Assembly (NCBI GenBank): GCA_029204225.1
Contig: CM055100.1
Location: 58,586,975 to 58,650,974, forward strand
DNA: 64,000 nt
Direction: 5' to 3'
Source of the DNA: Diphasiastrum complanatum
Lineage: Eukaryota; Streptophyta; Lycopodiopsida; Lycopodiales; Lycopodiaceae
Each line of letters begins with the position of its first letter. The stretch's first letter is position 1. The position numbers and the translations under genes were made by a program. The notes under the pieces are model-generated. The model was not told where the DNA came from and did no database searches. It was given only the letters and a program-made list of their open reading frames with translations. Below, piece by piece: positions 1 to 10,440 of the stretch.

Positions 1-1
1 A

Positions 2-1010
2 GACTACCAGCTAGAGGTCAGGAGGAACCAGCCTCTTACCCTTGAGGATGCTGTTCGCTTCGCCAGAATCTACGATGATACTCTTACGAGATGGCTAAGC
101 CTGAGACTGGTGTCTTGCCTGACGTAAAGGGTAAGAAGCCTTTCTTTCCAAAGAAATCGAAAGACAAGGCAAAGGAAGGGTCTTCAGGTTCAGGGAAATC
201 GAAGAAAAGATCTACCTTGGACCAGGAAACCTTCATGAAAGCCAGAAGCGACAATCTGTGCTTTCAATTGCATGGAACCAGGTCATGTCGCGAAGGAATG
301 TCCAAAGAAACGGAAAGCTAAAGGGGCATCTTTTAAGACGCCAGGTAACTCTTGCATATCTAGTGTAGATCTTTCCTTTGCTGGTAATTCTGTGTGTGAG
401 CATCGTAGTTTTAATACGGCTATTTTTGGCCCTCATGACCTCATTCGGATGAAGGGGGTTGTGGGTGGCCAAGTCGTAACTGTTTTATTTGACGATGGTT
501 CCACACATAATTTTATTAACGCTAATTTGTTGTAGAAGCTAAAGGTGGAAACAAGGCAAAGTGACCACCGATATACAGTGAAGCTGGCAACTGGAGCAGA
601 AAGCCAAGTTTGGGACCGGATAGTCCCATGTCTACCAATAGAGATTCAAGCCTATAAGGATAAATTAGACTTTCATATTATGAATCTAGATAGGGTAGAT
701 GTTATACTTGGTAAAGAGTGGTTCTATGAGAGGAACGAGTCTATGAAGAAAAACTATGTAACACACAGTTTGTCGTTCTTACATAACGGCTCACTCATAG
801 AATTGAATGGAAATGTTGATATTTCTACTCTGTATATGCTTTCTGCTTTGGAAACTGTTAAATGTATGGATATTGTTGATTGCAGTTCTTATTTATGTTG
901 GTTAAAACATTTTACTTACCATGAAGAACGTAGTTTGCAATTTTACAATCTCCAAATGGAGCTAATGCCTAACAACCTAAAACAAGAAAACTCGCCGGAA
1001 GGTGAAATTT
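2..1010 (+). pseudogene. gypsy gag C-terminus and aspartic protease remnant
   Basis: The frame from base 2 reads as the end of a gag capsid (EDAVRFARIYDDTL), then a lysine-rich linker, then a CCHC zinc knuckle whose halves lie in two frames around 255-300 because of a one-base shift. The retropepsin follows in the frame 272-535, with the active-site motif LFDDGSTHNFI at about 485-517. The usual first position is D-S/T-G, and here it is D-D-G, a variant also seen in the neighbouring element at 8.3 kb. A stop at 533-535 cuts the protease. The frame resumes at 545 and carries DVILGKEWF at about 690-716, the second conserved protease block. It is non-functional as it stands. Confidence 0.88.
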
Positions 1011-2410
1011 TTAGAAAACTTAGACAAGAATTTAATGATGTGTTTCCTGAGCAGCTTCCTGAGGGTCTTCCACCCTCTAGGGGTGTTGACCATGGTATTA
1101 AACTGATTCCTGGTAGTTCTCCTATATCACTGTATCCATATAGGATGAGTACTACTGAAGAGGATGAGGTTTATAAGCAATTGCAAAATTACCTTAAGGT
1201 GGGCCATGTTAGGCCTAGTAAATCTCCCTAGGGGGCACCTGTGCTCCTTGTTGATAAAAAGACGGAGGTACTCGTCTTTGTGTGGACTTTAACAAGTTGA
1301 ATAAGTTAACGATTAAAAACCGTTATCCCTTGCCGCGAATGGATGAACTGGTTGATTGATTGCATGGTGCAAAGTACTTCACCAAAATCGATTTGAGATC
1401 AGGGTATCATCAGATTCGCATAAAGACTGAGGATGTTGAAAAAACCGGGTTTAGAACTAGGTACGGCCGTTATGAGTTTCTGGTTTTACCTTTTGGCTTG
1501 ACAAATGCTCCAGCAACCTTCCAGCAGATGATGAACGATCTTCTTCGTCCATATCTGGGAAAGTTCGTAATAGTCTACTTAGATGATATCCTCATCTATA
1601 GTAAGACCTTGGAGGAGCATGAGGAGCATATCAGGACTGTCTTAAAGTTACTTAGACAGGAGAAGCTTTTTGCCAAGGAGTCCAAATGTGTGTTCTTGTA
1701 GAAAAGGTTGTTATACCTTGGTCACATTATCTCGGACCATGGGTTGGAAATTGACCCAAATAAAGTCCGACAAGTACGTGAGTGGCCTCTTCCTAAAACC
1801 ATCCGGGAGGTTAAGTCCTTTTTGGGCTTTACGGGGTTTTTTCATAGATTCATCTTGAATTATGCATTAATTGCATTGGCCCTGACGAATGTCCTCAGAG
1901 GGTCTAAAAGAGTTAGCCGACACAGTAAGTTCAGTCCTCCAGTTACTTGGACTGAAGAGTTGAATCAGAGTTTTGAGAACCTCAAATACTGTGTAACTAC
2001 AGCGCCTATTTTACACAGTGGATCCTAACAAGCCGTATGTACTTGAAACGGATGTCAGTGATTATGCTATAGGCGCAGTCCTATATCAGGATGGTAGACC
2101 GGTAGCTTTTGAAAGCAAGAAGTTGGACCTTGCTCAAAGGCGGTATTCCACCTATGACAAGGAACGTTTCGCTGTTATTAATGCCCTGAAAGTTTGGAGA
2201 CATTATTTGTATGGCTCCCAGTTTACTATAGTTACTGACCATCAAGCGTTAAAGTATATTAACGATGCGGTTGACCTTAGGGGTCGTAAGGCCAGGTGGT
2301 CAGAGATGCTGCAAGAATTTCATTATGACATTGAGTATCGGAAGGGTACTTCTAATAGTGTCACGACGGATGCCTTAAGCCGGATTGGAGAGGTTAATCA
2401 GTTAAGCTTT
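1011..2410 (+). pseudogene. gypsy reverse transcriptase and RNase H remnant
   Basis: The RT begins around 1020 (EFNDVFPEQLPEG) and is interrupted by a stop at 1229-1231 and a shift just after it. Conserved blocks follow: [15 protein letters not shown] at about 1378-1422, [14 protein letters not shown] at about 1486-1527, and the catalytic YLDD at about 1576-1587. A stop at 1699 breaks the thumb, and the frame continues with YLGHIIS. RNase H lies at about 2018-2390 in another frame, with ETDVSDYAIGAVL, YSTYDKE and TDHQALKYI. The catalytic residues are visible but the frame is not continuous. Confidence 0.92.
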
Positions 2411-2516
2411 TCTAAGATCCAATCTGAATTGTATCTCTCCCTAAGAGATTTGTGTAAGACCGATAGGTACTTCGGTCGTATTTGGCTAGACGTCCTGGCA
2501 AGTTCTTCTAGATCTA

Positions 2517-3686
2517 GTGATGAGCTTGGAATGCAGGATTCTAAGATTTCTCCTCAGGACAAGAGACAAAGAGACTATTTCTATTAGGAATGGGTTACTT
2601 TTTCGGAATGGAAAAGTTTGTGCGCTAGAAAATGATGATATAAGGGCCCCAGTCCTGCATGAATGTCATGACAGCCCGTGTGCAGGGCACCCTGGCGCTC
2701 AAAGGACACTTGACTTAGTAAAAAGGAGCTTTTACTGGCCAAATGTAAAAAGTCAGGTGGAGGCATATGTTCGCAAGTGTGCGCAATGCCAAGTTAACAA
2801 AGTTGTAAGACTTAAGGCAACTGGTTTGTTAATGCCCTTGGAAATTCCCGAAAGAAAGTGGGAAAGTATTTCCATGGACTTTGTGGTTGGGCTACCTCGG
2901 ATGGGGAAGCAAAATGATGCCATTTGGATGATAGTTGACAGGTTAACTAAAATGGCGCAGTTCATACCAACCAAGCAAACTGTCAAAGCTTCTGAACTTG
3001 CACAACTTTTCGTGGAAAAGTTGTACAGGTTGTTTGGTTTGCCAAATGACATTGTTAGTGATCGAGATCCAAAGTTCACTGGCAAATTCTAGCAAGCGGT
3101 CTTTGAAAAATTAGAGACCACTCTAAGTTTGGGGTCATTAGATCACCCTGAATCGGATGGTCAGACAGAGAGGACAAACCAGTCTATGGAAGATATGCTT
3201 CAGGCATATGTTTCCAGAAGATAGTCGGATTGGAAAAGGTACCTTCCAATGATTGAGTTTGCGTATAATAGCGCAAAGCACTCAGCGACGGGTTTTAGTC
3301 CATTTTCTCTGATGTATGGTTTCCAGCCTAGGGCTCCCATTTCGGTGGGCCTCAAAGGCCTCAAGGTTAAAGCAGCAGTAGATTTTCTGCATGATATGCA
3401 AGAGATGTTGGTTGTTACTCGCGAAAACGTAAAAACGGCTCAGGATAGAGCCCAGTTTTACGCTAATGAGAAGCGACAACCTAGGGTCTATGAGGAGGGG
3501 GCTTGGGTATATCTTAGAATTCCAAAAGATTCTAAGGTACTAAGGACTGGAAAATGTCCTAAGTTATCACCTCGTTACGCAGGGCCATTCCGTATAGTAA
3601 AGAAACTCCATCAGAATGCGTACCAGCTGGAACTTCCTCAAGGTGTCAAGGTGTTAAGGAACGACTTGGTGGAAAGGATGACGTGA
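2517..3686 (+). pseudogene. gypsy integrase remnant
   Basis: The N-terminal HHCC zinc module is visible at about 2660-2800 (HECHDSPCAGHPG and CAQCQVNK). The catalytic core follows: SMDFVVGLP carries the first acidic residue, VSDRDPKFT the second, and SDGQTERTNQ the third. The core is split by stops at 3090-3092 and about 3222-3224. The frame from 3249 contains YNSAKHSATGFSPF and the linker KLSPRYAGPFRIVKK that precedes the chromodomain. It lies directly upstream of the chromodomain, from which it is separated by a frame change near 3684. Confidence 0.9.
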
Positions 3687-3874
3687 TGTCTCAGGAGGAC
3701 CTATCATCCTTTGTACCTACTGAACCACAGGCCATTGTTGAGGTACGTCAACGTGGACTCAGGAACCGACAGGTAACTGAGTACTTGGTTCGTTGGAAAG
3801 GAAGTTCCGAGGACGATGACACTTGGGAGAAGGAACACGACCTTAAACTGAGATTCCCTGGATTCCTTCCTTAG
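3683..3874 (+). pseudogene. integrase C-terminal chromodomain
   Basis: The segment reads IVEVRQRGLRNRQVTEYLVR and then WKGSSEDDDTWE, the classical chromodomain fold with the aromatic residues of YLVRWKG and DTWE. In chromoviruses this domain guides integration into heterochromatin. It ends in TAG at 3872-3874, 27 bases before the LTR. It is in a different frame from the preceding integrase, consistent with the general decay of this copy. Confidence 0.88.
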
Positions 3875-3888
3875 ATAAGGAATTTTTT

Positions 3889-3901
3889 AAGGACGAGGGA
3901 A
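3889..3901 (+). other. polypurine tract of chromovirus 1
   Basis: A purine-rich run (AAGGACGAGGGAA) lies between the chromodomain stop and the TG that opens the LTR. Its position and composition match the primer for plus-strand DNA synthesis. Confidence 0.75.
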
Positions 3902-4550
3902 TGTTAGGGACCCAACTCCCTTGGGTCCCAAACCCAGACTTGAGACTGGACGATGACTGGGCCTGTAGACTTGACCGGTGACTCGTGAAGCTGCATGGTT
4001 GCCACGTGTCATGATCCAGGAGTGCACATGGCTTGGAGTCTCTCTCCTTGGAGGTATACAAGGGGAGGAGGACTCATTTGCCATCCATCTATCTACCTAG
4101 GAGGAGGTGGATGGAGAGCGTGTGCACGGCCAGGATGTATTGCTAGCGTGAGGCAGGAGATGGCTGAGAGCCTAGGCGGTGGTATGGGACGCCGTCTGGG
4201 ATGGAAGTCGGATCCAGCTTGATACGGTCACAGGCCAGGGCACGGTGGGTGGACCTGGATTAGGTCCTATGGCGGGGTGGAATGTGAATCGTTCGGTCTC
4301 TTGTGGTTAACCGACACCTGGAGGTTTGCAGTAAGTAGGATTGTAACAATGGTGGTGTCGGCTAAGGCAAATGCAAGGTATCCACTGTAAAAAAAACTGG
4401 CGTGTAAGTCTAGTGGCTGCCTCATTGTGTGTTTGCTGCCACCTCGCAGGCATTTGTCCATATCTACCCGCCTTGTCCTATGTAGGTGCATGTGGTCGTG
4501 GCCCGACTCTAGGGTGTGCGTGTGCTCCACTATGTGCTCTCTCCCCAACA
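3902..4550 (+). repeat. 3' LTR of chromovirus 1 (about 649 bp)
   Basis: The segment begins TGTTAGGG directly after the polypurine tract and ends CCCCAACA at 4550, so its ends are near-perfect inverted repeats with TG...CA termini. The partner 5' LTR lies outside the window, so the right border is inferred from this inverted repeat and from the next LTR starting at 4551. It holds no protein-coding gene. Confidence 0.72.
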
Positions 4551-4976
4551 TGTAAGATAGAACAGCCTTCTAGCAAGAGCACGCTAGAGAGAGAAAGTTA
4601 GGAAGCAAAGGGAAAATCTGAAATTGAGTAGCTCGACCCTCCTCCCACACACTCTTGGTCCCAAAGGGCTGGGTACCTGCCTAGTTGGCCTCTCCATGAG
4701 CTTGCCACTTAGCACTTGCTATCCCAGGCTCGCCCACGTGGCTAGGTAGTCACCTGTACCCACCACTGACCCCTCGGACCCCACTGGGCCCATTACTAGA
4801 CTCAAGGTACCACGTGGCCTTAATTGTGTACCTGACCCCTTGGCTATCAGTTATACTGGTAGCACTGCGGGTCCACTAGCCGCGTCCCCTGGAACCCTCC
4901 TAACCAGTGATGACAACTGGCCGGGTCTGACCTAGCATGGATGGCTACTCCTTACGGTACCACTGATGCCCTAACA
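4551..4976 (-). repeat. 3' LTR of chromovirus 2 (426 bp)
   Basis: On the plus strand it starts TGTAAGAT and ends CCCTAACA, so read on the minus strand it is TGTTAGGG...CTTACA. It lies next to the polypurine tract at 4977-4989. Bases 4551-4675 are repeated at 8460-8587, which fixes it as an LTR. It abuts the end of the previous element's LTR with no intervening base. Confidence 0.88.
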
Positions 4977-4989
4977 CTCTTCCCCCCTT
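4977..4989 (-). other. polypurine tract of chromovirus 2
   Basis: On the minus strand the run AAGGGGGGAAGAG stands between the chromodomain stop and the LTR start. Confidence 0.8.
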
Positions 4990-5500
4990 AAAAGCTTTCG
5001 GCCTCGAAAGTTACTTCTTCGGTAAGGAAGGTAGGATATCTCTTTCGAAGAACATCGACTCTCTCCCAGGTAGCCTCCTCGGCTGTCTGATCCTTCCACT
5101 TCACGAGATACTCCTTGTAGATCGTATGCCTTGACCTACGATCCCGTGTATCCAGAATTTCTTCTGGCTCATGTGGCAAAGACCTCAATTCCTCGAAGGG
5201 TACCTGGTGGGAAATCACCTGATCTCCGTCCCTGAGCACTCTCTTCAGTCTACTGACATGGAAGACTGGGTGCACCTTGGACCCTTCTGGCAAAGCCAAT
5301 ATATAAGCCGAGTCTCCAACCCTCTTTAGTACCGCAAATGGTCCACAATATCGAGGAGATAACTTTGGACACTTACCTGTCCGCAAAGTTTCAGATTTCT
5401 TTGTAACTCGCAAATAAACTTCATCTCCTTCTTTAAAGGCTACTATTCTACGGTTTTTATCTGCATAATGTCGAGATTGCGCTTGTGCCTGTCTTAGCAA
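4988..5500 (-). pseudogene. integrase C-terminus with chromodomain (chromovirus 2)
   Basis: A 170-residue open frame holds the integrase C-terminal module (RTGKCPKLSPRYCGPFAVLK and HPVFHVSRLK) and a chromodomain (EYLVKWKDQTAEEATWERV). It ends 12 bases before the 3' LTR. The stretch 5500-5797 joining it to the catalytic core holds stops and frame changes, so no continuous integrase exists. Confidence 0.9.
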
Positions 5501-5797
5501 CCTTTAACATTTCAAACATGTCTTAGAGAAAATCCTTGACCGTTTGTATCTGCTCTCTCTCGAGTCCCACTGCCATTGGGGCTTGAGGTTGATACCCATA
5601 CATCAGCATGAATGAACTATACCCAGTGGTATCATGCTTTGAGCTATTATAGGCAAACTCCAACAAGAAGATATTCTTCCCAGTTAGATTGTTTCCTACT
5701 CACATAAGCTCTCAACATATCTTCTAGGACTTGGTTGACTCTTTCTATTTGACCATCCGTCTGTGGGTGTTTGAAGTACCCATTTTTAGCTTAGTTT

Positions 5798-6697
5798 CTA
5801 ACTTAAGAAACACCTCTCGCCAAAAATTGCTGGTAAGCTTAGGATCTCTTCACGAACAATTCTTGATGGAAGTCCATAGAGCCTATAAATATTTTCTATG
5901 AAGAGCCTGGCTAACTTAGGCGCCCTCACTGTAGTCTTAGTCGGGATAAACCTGACCATTTTAGTCAACCTGTTCACTATTACCCAAATTGAATCGTGGC
6001 CTCGATTTGTCTTAGGTAAACTTACAATAAAATCCATACTGATACTTTCCCACTTGCCATCGGGTATCTCTAACGGCTGTAGCAGGCCACCTATCTTAAG
6101 GCGTTCCGCCTTATTGATCTGGCACTTATGGCATTTCAATATGTACTCTTGGACGTCTCTACTCATGCTAGGCCAGTAAAATTCCTTCCTTGCTAAGGCA
6201 TACGTCTTTCTAATACCCAAATGCCCCGCACTAGGACTGTCGTGACTTTCTTCTAAGATTTGGTGCCTAAAATCACCGTCCCTAGGTACGCAAACTCTAC
6301 CCTTGTAAAGAAGGTACCCATCCTCAATGGAAAAGTTCTTCCATCGTTGGTCACTATTTTTTTCCTTGGTTGGCCCGGCCGAGCCACCCGGTGACTCTTG
6401 CTCGCTATTTCTTCTTACGGTTGGTCCTTGTCGACCACTCGACGAATGTTGTGCGACAACGACAGCTGTATTTCTTTGAAGTACTTCTTGCCACACACGT
6501 GCATAGTGAGAATCTTTCACGCACGTATTTCTCAATGACTCCAAAAAGTCATTGTGGAAGACCGTAAAACTAAGTGCATGCAAATCTGGTCTTCTACTAA
6601 GGGCATCTGCTACAACATTGTAGCGTCCCTTCCTATAGCGAAGCTGATAGTCGAACTCCTGGAGCAACTCGGCCCAGCGAGCTTTGCGACCCTTCAA
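5798..6697 (-). pseudogene. RNase H end and integrase core (chromovirus 2)
   Basis: The frame starts with the RNase H tail (GRKARWAELLQEFDYQLRYR and VADALSRRPD), then the zinc module (HDSPSAGHLG, CHKCQINK) and the integrase core (SMDFIVSLPKT, IVNRLTKMVRFIPT). The second catalytic block, normally around DRD, has been lost by a frame change near 5850 (the frame reads IVREEILSLPA), so the copy cannot be active. There is no separate start; this is part of a former polyprotein. Confidence 0.9.
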
Positions 6698-6703
6698 CTC
6701 GCT

Positions 6704-7000
6704 CTACGAAGACAACCATTTGATACTCTCATGATCAAAGACTATCTCAAAACTTGTCCCATACAAGTAGTGTCGCCACTTCTTGAGGGCATAAACTATA
6801 GCATACAGCTCCTTCTCATAGGTGGAATAATTCCGTTGAGCCGCATCCAATTTCTTACTCTCAAATGCCAATGGGTGTCCGTTCTGCAATAGAACCACAC
6901 CAATAGCCTCTTCACTGGCATCTGTCTCAACCACAAATGGCTGAGTAGGATCGGGTAATCTTAAGATAGGAGCTGCAGCTATTGCACTTTTCAACCCCAC
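6704..7000 (-). pseudogene. RNase H domain (chromovirus 2)
   Basis: This frame reads PFVVETDASEEAIGVVLLQN, YSTYEKELYAIVYALKKWRH and YLYGTSFEIVFDHES, the first two acidic blocks of a retroelement RNase H. The usual TDH is FDH here. It ends in a stop at about 6704 and is continued in another frame below. Confidence 0.9.
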
Positions 7001-7800
7001 GAAAAAGCTTTGCCTTTACCTCTTAGCAAATCCGTCATCGAAGTTGCTAACTTGGCGTAATCTCGGATGAACTTCCGATAATACCCAGCAAGACCTAGGA
7101 AGATTTGTAACTCTTCCAAATTACTAGGCATTGGCCACTGTAAAATGGCAGCCACTTTATCATAATCCATACTGATTCCCTCATCCGTGATCACATGCCC
7201 CAAGTACTTTACTTTTTCTACGAAAAATTCACATTTTTCTTTCTTAGCGAAAAGGGAATTCCTTCTTAGCAGTTGGAAGACCTTTTTGAGGTGTTCCAAG
7301 TGCAATTTCTCAGTTTCGCTAAAGACGAGAATATCATCCAAGAAAACTAAAACAAAGTTGCCCAAATAGCTCATGAACGTGGTTGGAGTATCGGTTAACC
7401 CAAAGGGAAGAACCAAAAACTCAAAGTGTCTTGACCGAGTTCGGAAAGCCGTCTTAAGGGCATCACCTGCACGGATCCGAACCTGATGATATCCTGATTT
7501 TAAATCAATTTTAGTGAAAAATTTCGCTTTTAATAAGTAATCAAAGAGATCATCTATCCTGGGAAGAGGATATCTATCCTTTACCGTGACCTTATTCAGG
7601 GCACGATAATCAACACACATGCGCATCGATCCATCCTTTTTCTTAACTAAAAGGATTGGTGCAGCCCATGGTGACTTACTTGGCTTAATAAAGCCCTTCT
7701 TCAGGTAGTCTTCGAGCTGCCGCTCGACTTCTTGAAGCTCTTTGTGACTCATCCCATATGGTGGTTTACTGATAGGTGGAGTTCCTGGAATTAACTCCAT
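6991..7800 (-). pseudogene. reverse transcriptase (chromovirus 2)
   Basis: This 269-residue frame covers almost a complete [67 protein letters not shown], and the catalytic [10 protein letters not shown] with FLDD in place of YxDD. Between the TPTTF block and YLGNFV about ten residues present in relatives are missing, an in-frame deletion just before the catalytic motif. It ends with the connection region ([19 protein letters not shown]). Confidence 0.93.
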
Positions 7801-7925
7801 AGATACATCCTGAAACTCGCTAAGCAGTTTTTTAACAGAGCTTTCTCTGTTATGCTCTACTTTACTCTTTCTAGTCTCTAGCCTGTCTAGGCTTTCTTTA
7901 AATGCTAAAGCATTAATACTAGAAT

Positions 7926-8394
7926 CTAAAGTAGAAGCAAGTACTGAAGAAAAACAGATACTGAAACAGAATGCAAAGAACAGAGAAATACCTGGTCAAC
8001 GGCCTCAACACGAAGAAGTCTTCTCAGCTCCACTACTGCTATCAAAGGTGCCTCCGGTATACCAGGTTCATTGTATAATTTAATATCTTTGCCATTATGT
8101 TCAAATGCAATGTAGCCCTCTTGGTAATTTCTTATCACAGACAATCCCAAATCGTATAATAGCTAACTTGATAACCTGAAAATCTAGGCTATCTTCATAC
8201 TCTCCAATCGTCAAGGGTACCTGAGGAATGGTCGAGTCCCAAACGTTTTTCCATTGGCCATCAGCCATGGAAACAACGTATCTCCGGTCACCAACAGTGG
8301 CCGTGAGCCCTAACTTCTTTACCAACAAATAGTTGATAAAGTTATGGCTTGCTCCGTCATCGAAGAGAATACGAACTCTACGACCGCCAAGCAT
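7926..8394 (-). pseudogene. aspartic protease (chromovirus 2)
   Basis: Two overlapping frames (8101-8394 and 7926-8150) together cover a retropepsin. The first carries the active-site block RILFDDGASHNFI, again with D-D-G, and the second carries MGLSVIRNYQEGYIAFEHNG. The PBS lies only about 50 bases upstream of the first frame, so protease has been brought next to the leader by loss of gag. Confidence 0.85.
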
Positions 8395-8445
8395 CCCATG
8401 TAGTTAGCAAGAAATAGTGGCAAATCCACTCCCACTGGAAAGCTT

Positions 8446-8457
8446 GCTTTGATACCA
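8446..8457 (-). other. primer binding site (initiator Met tRNA type)
   Basis: The minus strand reads TGGTATCAAAGC two bases inside the 5' LTR. It differs by one base from the consensus complementary to the 3' end of plant initiator tRNA-Met. Confidence 0.85.
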
Positions 8458-8459
8458 AG

Positions 8460-8587
8460 TGTAAGATAAAACAGCCTTCTAGCAAGAGCACGCTAGAGAG
8501 AGAAAGTCAGGAAGCAAAGGGAAAATCTGAAACTGAGTAGCTCGACCCTCCTCCCACACACTCTTAGTCCCAAAGGGCTGGGTACTT
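8460..8587 (-). repeat. 5' LTR fragment of chromovirus 2
   Basis: It repeats 4551-4675 with a few mismatches and stops after GGGCTGGGTAC. The remaining 300 bases of LTR are absent and sequence of another element follows directly. Confidence 0.88.
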
Positions 8588-9868
8588 GACAAACACCTAA
8601 AAGAGGACGTAAAATACTATTCATAGCATTCTGAAATGTCGGTGGACCATTCTGAACACCAAATGGAAGAACACGAAATTCATACAAACCCAAATGAGTA
8701 CGAAATGCAGTCTTATGCTCATCAGGAGGACGCATCCTAATTTGGTAGTATCCAGAACGTAGGTCAATTTTGGAAAAGATGGAAGAAGTGCCAAGCTGAT
8801 CAAAAAGGTCATCCATGTGAGGTATAGGAGGATACTGATTACGGATAGTCAGCTTGTTTAAAGCATGATAGTCAATGCAAAGGCGTTTGGTTCCATCTTT
8901 TTTGGCAACAAGGAGAGCACAGGAGCACCAAAAGGACTATGGCTAGGAACAATGAGGCCCTGATGTAAAAGGGAAGCAATTTGGAGCTGGACCACATCAC
9001 GTTCATCTTCAGACATACGATATGGAGCACGAGAGGGTGGGGTAGCACCAGGAATAAGATCAATATGGTGGGTGACATCCCATAATGGTGGCAGAGACGT
9101 AGGTTCTGAAAAGACCACAGAATACCGATGCAATAAGTCAGAAATCACCCGAGGAGGACCCATGGATGGAGCAGGAGGAGCAGCAACTGATGTACTCTGA
9201 ATGATAAAAAGAGCTGCACCTTGAGCCTTTGGCAGGCTACACAACTGATAGTCACCTTGGGAATCAATACCAGAAAGTAAATGATGCCGACCAGCATGTG
9301 TAAAAGACAATGTCTGCTGAGAAAGATCCACAGCAACAGTACCAAGGAATGAAAACCAATCTGCACCAAGAATAATGTCATAGTGCTCCAGAGGAATAAT
9401 ATAGAAATCTGCCTGTCCAAAGAAGTCACTAGTGCTATAGTCCAAGCCCTGAAACATCCGAGAGCTGATAAAAGTATGTGAGCTAGCAACCTCGACACTG
9501 AGAGACTGTGTAGCAGAAATAGGTGTAGCACGAATCCTGGTGGAAATGTAACTGCTAATAAATGAGTGTGTACTGCCCGTATCCACCAAAGCAATATACT
9601 CTCGCCCCAAAATGTGAACACGTAACTGAATAGAATGAGGACTAGGACGCCCAGCCCAAGTAGCATAAGCAAGCTGTGAATGGCAAGTGGCAGAAGCAGG
9701 ATCATCAGGAAACGGGTCAGCCGGCTCATCAACAAAATGTGGGTCAGGAGTATCAAGAATCTGGATATAAACATCAGAATGGGCAACAACTACCAAGATC
9801 CACAATATGCTGAAGAATAGGCTGAATAAAAAGGTGCTGAAGGAAGGTGCCGAACAACCTCCAATCAA
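8588..9868 (-). pseudogene. gypsy protease and N-terminal RT (element 3)
   Basis: The long minus frame 8858-9868 carries the protease motif ALVDTGSTHSFIS and DIILGADWFSFLG, then the RT entry HIDLIPGATPPSRAPYRMS. A frame change at about 8900 shifts the RT into the frame ending at 8816, with [38 protein letters not shown] and [19 protein letters not shown]. The sequence then switches into the neighbouring LTR at 8587, so the polymerase lacks its YxDD and everything after it. The hydrophobic N-terminus of the long frame is translated leader and not a signal peptide. Confidence 0.9.
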
Positions 9869-9904
9869 TAGCCGAAACGGACAGCAAGTCGGTGAAAAGA
9901 ACCG

Positions 9905-10425
9905 CTGAAAATGAGACGGTAGTAGGGCGTTGGACAGCCTTCAGTCAATATAAAAAATGGACAGCAAATCGGTGACGAAAAGTGTCGAAAATGATAAGGT
10001 AGTAGGGTGCTGGGCAATAGCTACCAAATATGCAAAAACAATGAAAATTCGCCGAAAAAATCGACGAAAGTGATGGGTTACCGCTGAAAATGAGATGATA
10101 GTAGGGCGCTGGACAGCCTCCAATCAATATAAAATATGGACAGCAAATTGGTGATGAAAAGTGTTGAAAATGATGAGGTAGTAGGGCGCTGGGCAATAGC
10201 TACCAAATCTGCAAAAACAATGAAAATTTGCTGAAAAAATCGACGAAAGTGATGGGTTCGCAGGGCGCTGGACAGCCTCCACCAAAACTGCAAAAAATGA
10301 TGAAGAAATCGTCGAAAGTGATGGGCAGTAGGGCGCTGGACAGTCACCACCAATCTGCAAATGAGAATCGATGAAAGTGATGGGTGGTAGGGCGCTGGAC
10401 AGCTTCCACCAATCTGCAGGAAAGT
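9905..10425 (-). repeat. tandem repeat in the element 3 leader, about 178-bp unit
   Basis: A unit starting GAAAATGAGACGGTAGTAGG at 9907 recurs at 10085, and a third, partly shortened series follows to 10425. Inside each unit the phrase GTAGGGCGCTGGACAGC and relatives recur every 60-90 bases, alternating with GGGCAATAGCTACCAAAT. The repeats fill the space where gag would be. No coding sequence is recognised. Confidence 0.85.
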
Positions 10426-10437
10426 GCTCTGATACCA
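10426..10437 (-). other. primer binding site of element 3
   Basis: The minus strand reads TGGTATCAGAGC, an exact match to the usual tRNA-iMet primer site of plant LTR elements. Confidence 0.88.
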
Positions 10438-10440
10438 AGT

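Larger units (their letters stand above)
1..4550 (+). mobile_element. Ty3/gypsy chromovirus, 5' end outside window
   Basis: Domains run in the order gag, protease, reverse transcriptase, RNase H, integrase and chromodomain, which defines a plant chromovirus. The element enters the window inside gag and ends with a 3' LTR at 3902-4550. It is dead: the reading frame shifts in gag and before RNase H, and in-frame stops fall at about 533, 1229, 1699, 3090 and 3222. Several stops are single-base changes at tryptophan or glutamine codons, as expected from decay of methylated DNA. The 5' LTR is not visible, so insertion age cannot be estimated here. Confidence 0.93.
4551..8587 (-). mobile_element. 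Ty3/gypsy chromovirus 2, gag-less, 5' LTR truncated
   Basis: On the minus strand the order is partial 5' LTR (8460-8587), PBS (8446-8457), protease, RT, RNase H, integrase, chromodomain, PPT (4977-4989) and 3' LTR (4551-4976). The two LTR copies share about 125 bp starting TGTAAGAT with only a few differences. The PBS is followed almost immediately by protease, so the whole gag region is missing. The 5' LTR is cut at about 8587, where an unrelated gypsy sequence begins. Confidence 0.92.

Noticed and set aside
9145-9789. 214-residue leucine-rich frame on the minus strand
   Set aside because: It is the shifted-frame shadow of the gypsy protease frame at 8858-9868; the leucine richness comes from reading the wrong frame.
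9941-10438. Four overlapping frames of 60-104 residues with FSTLF-type repeats
   Set aside because: They are readings of the tandem-repeat leader in several frames and share no protein family.
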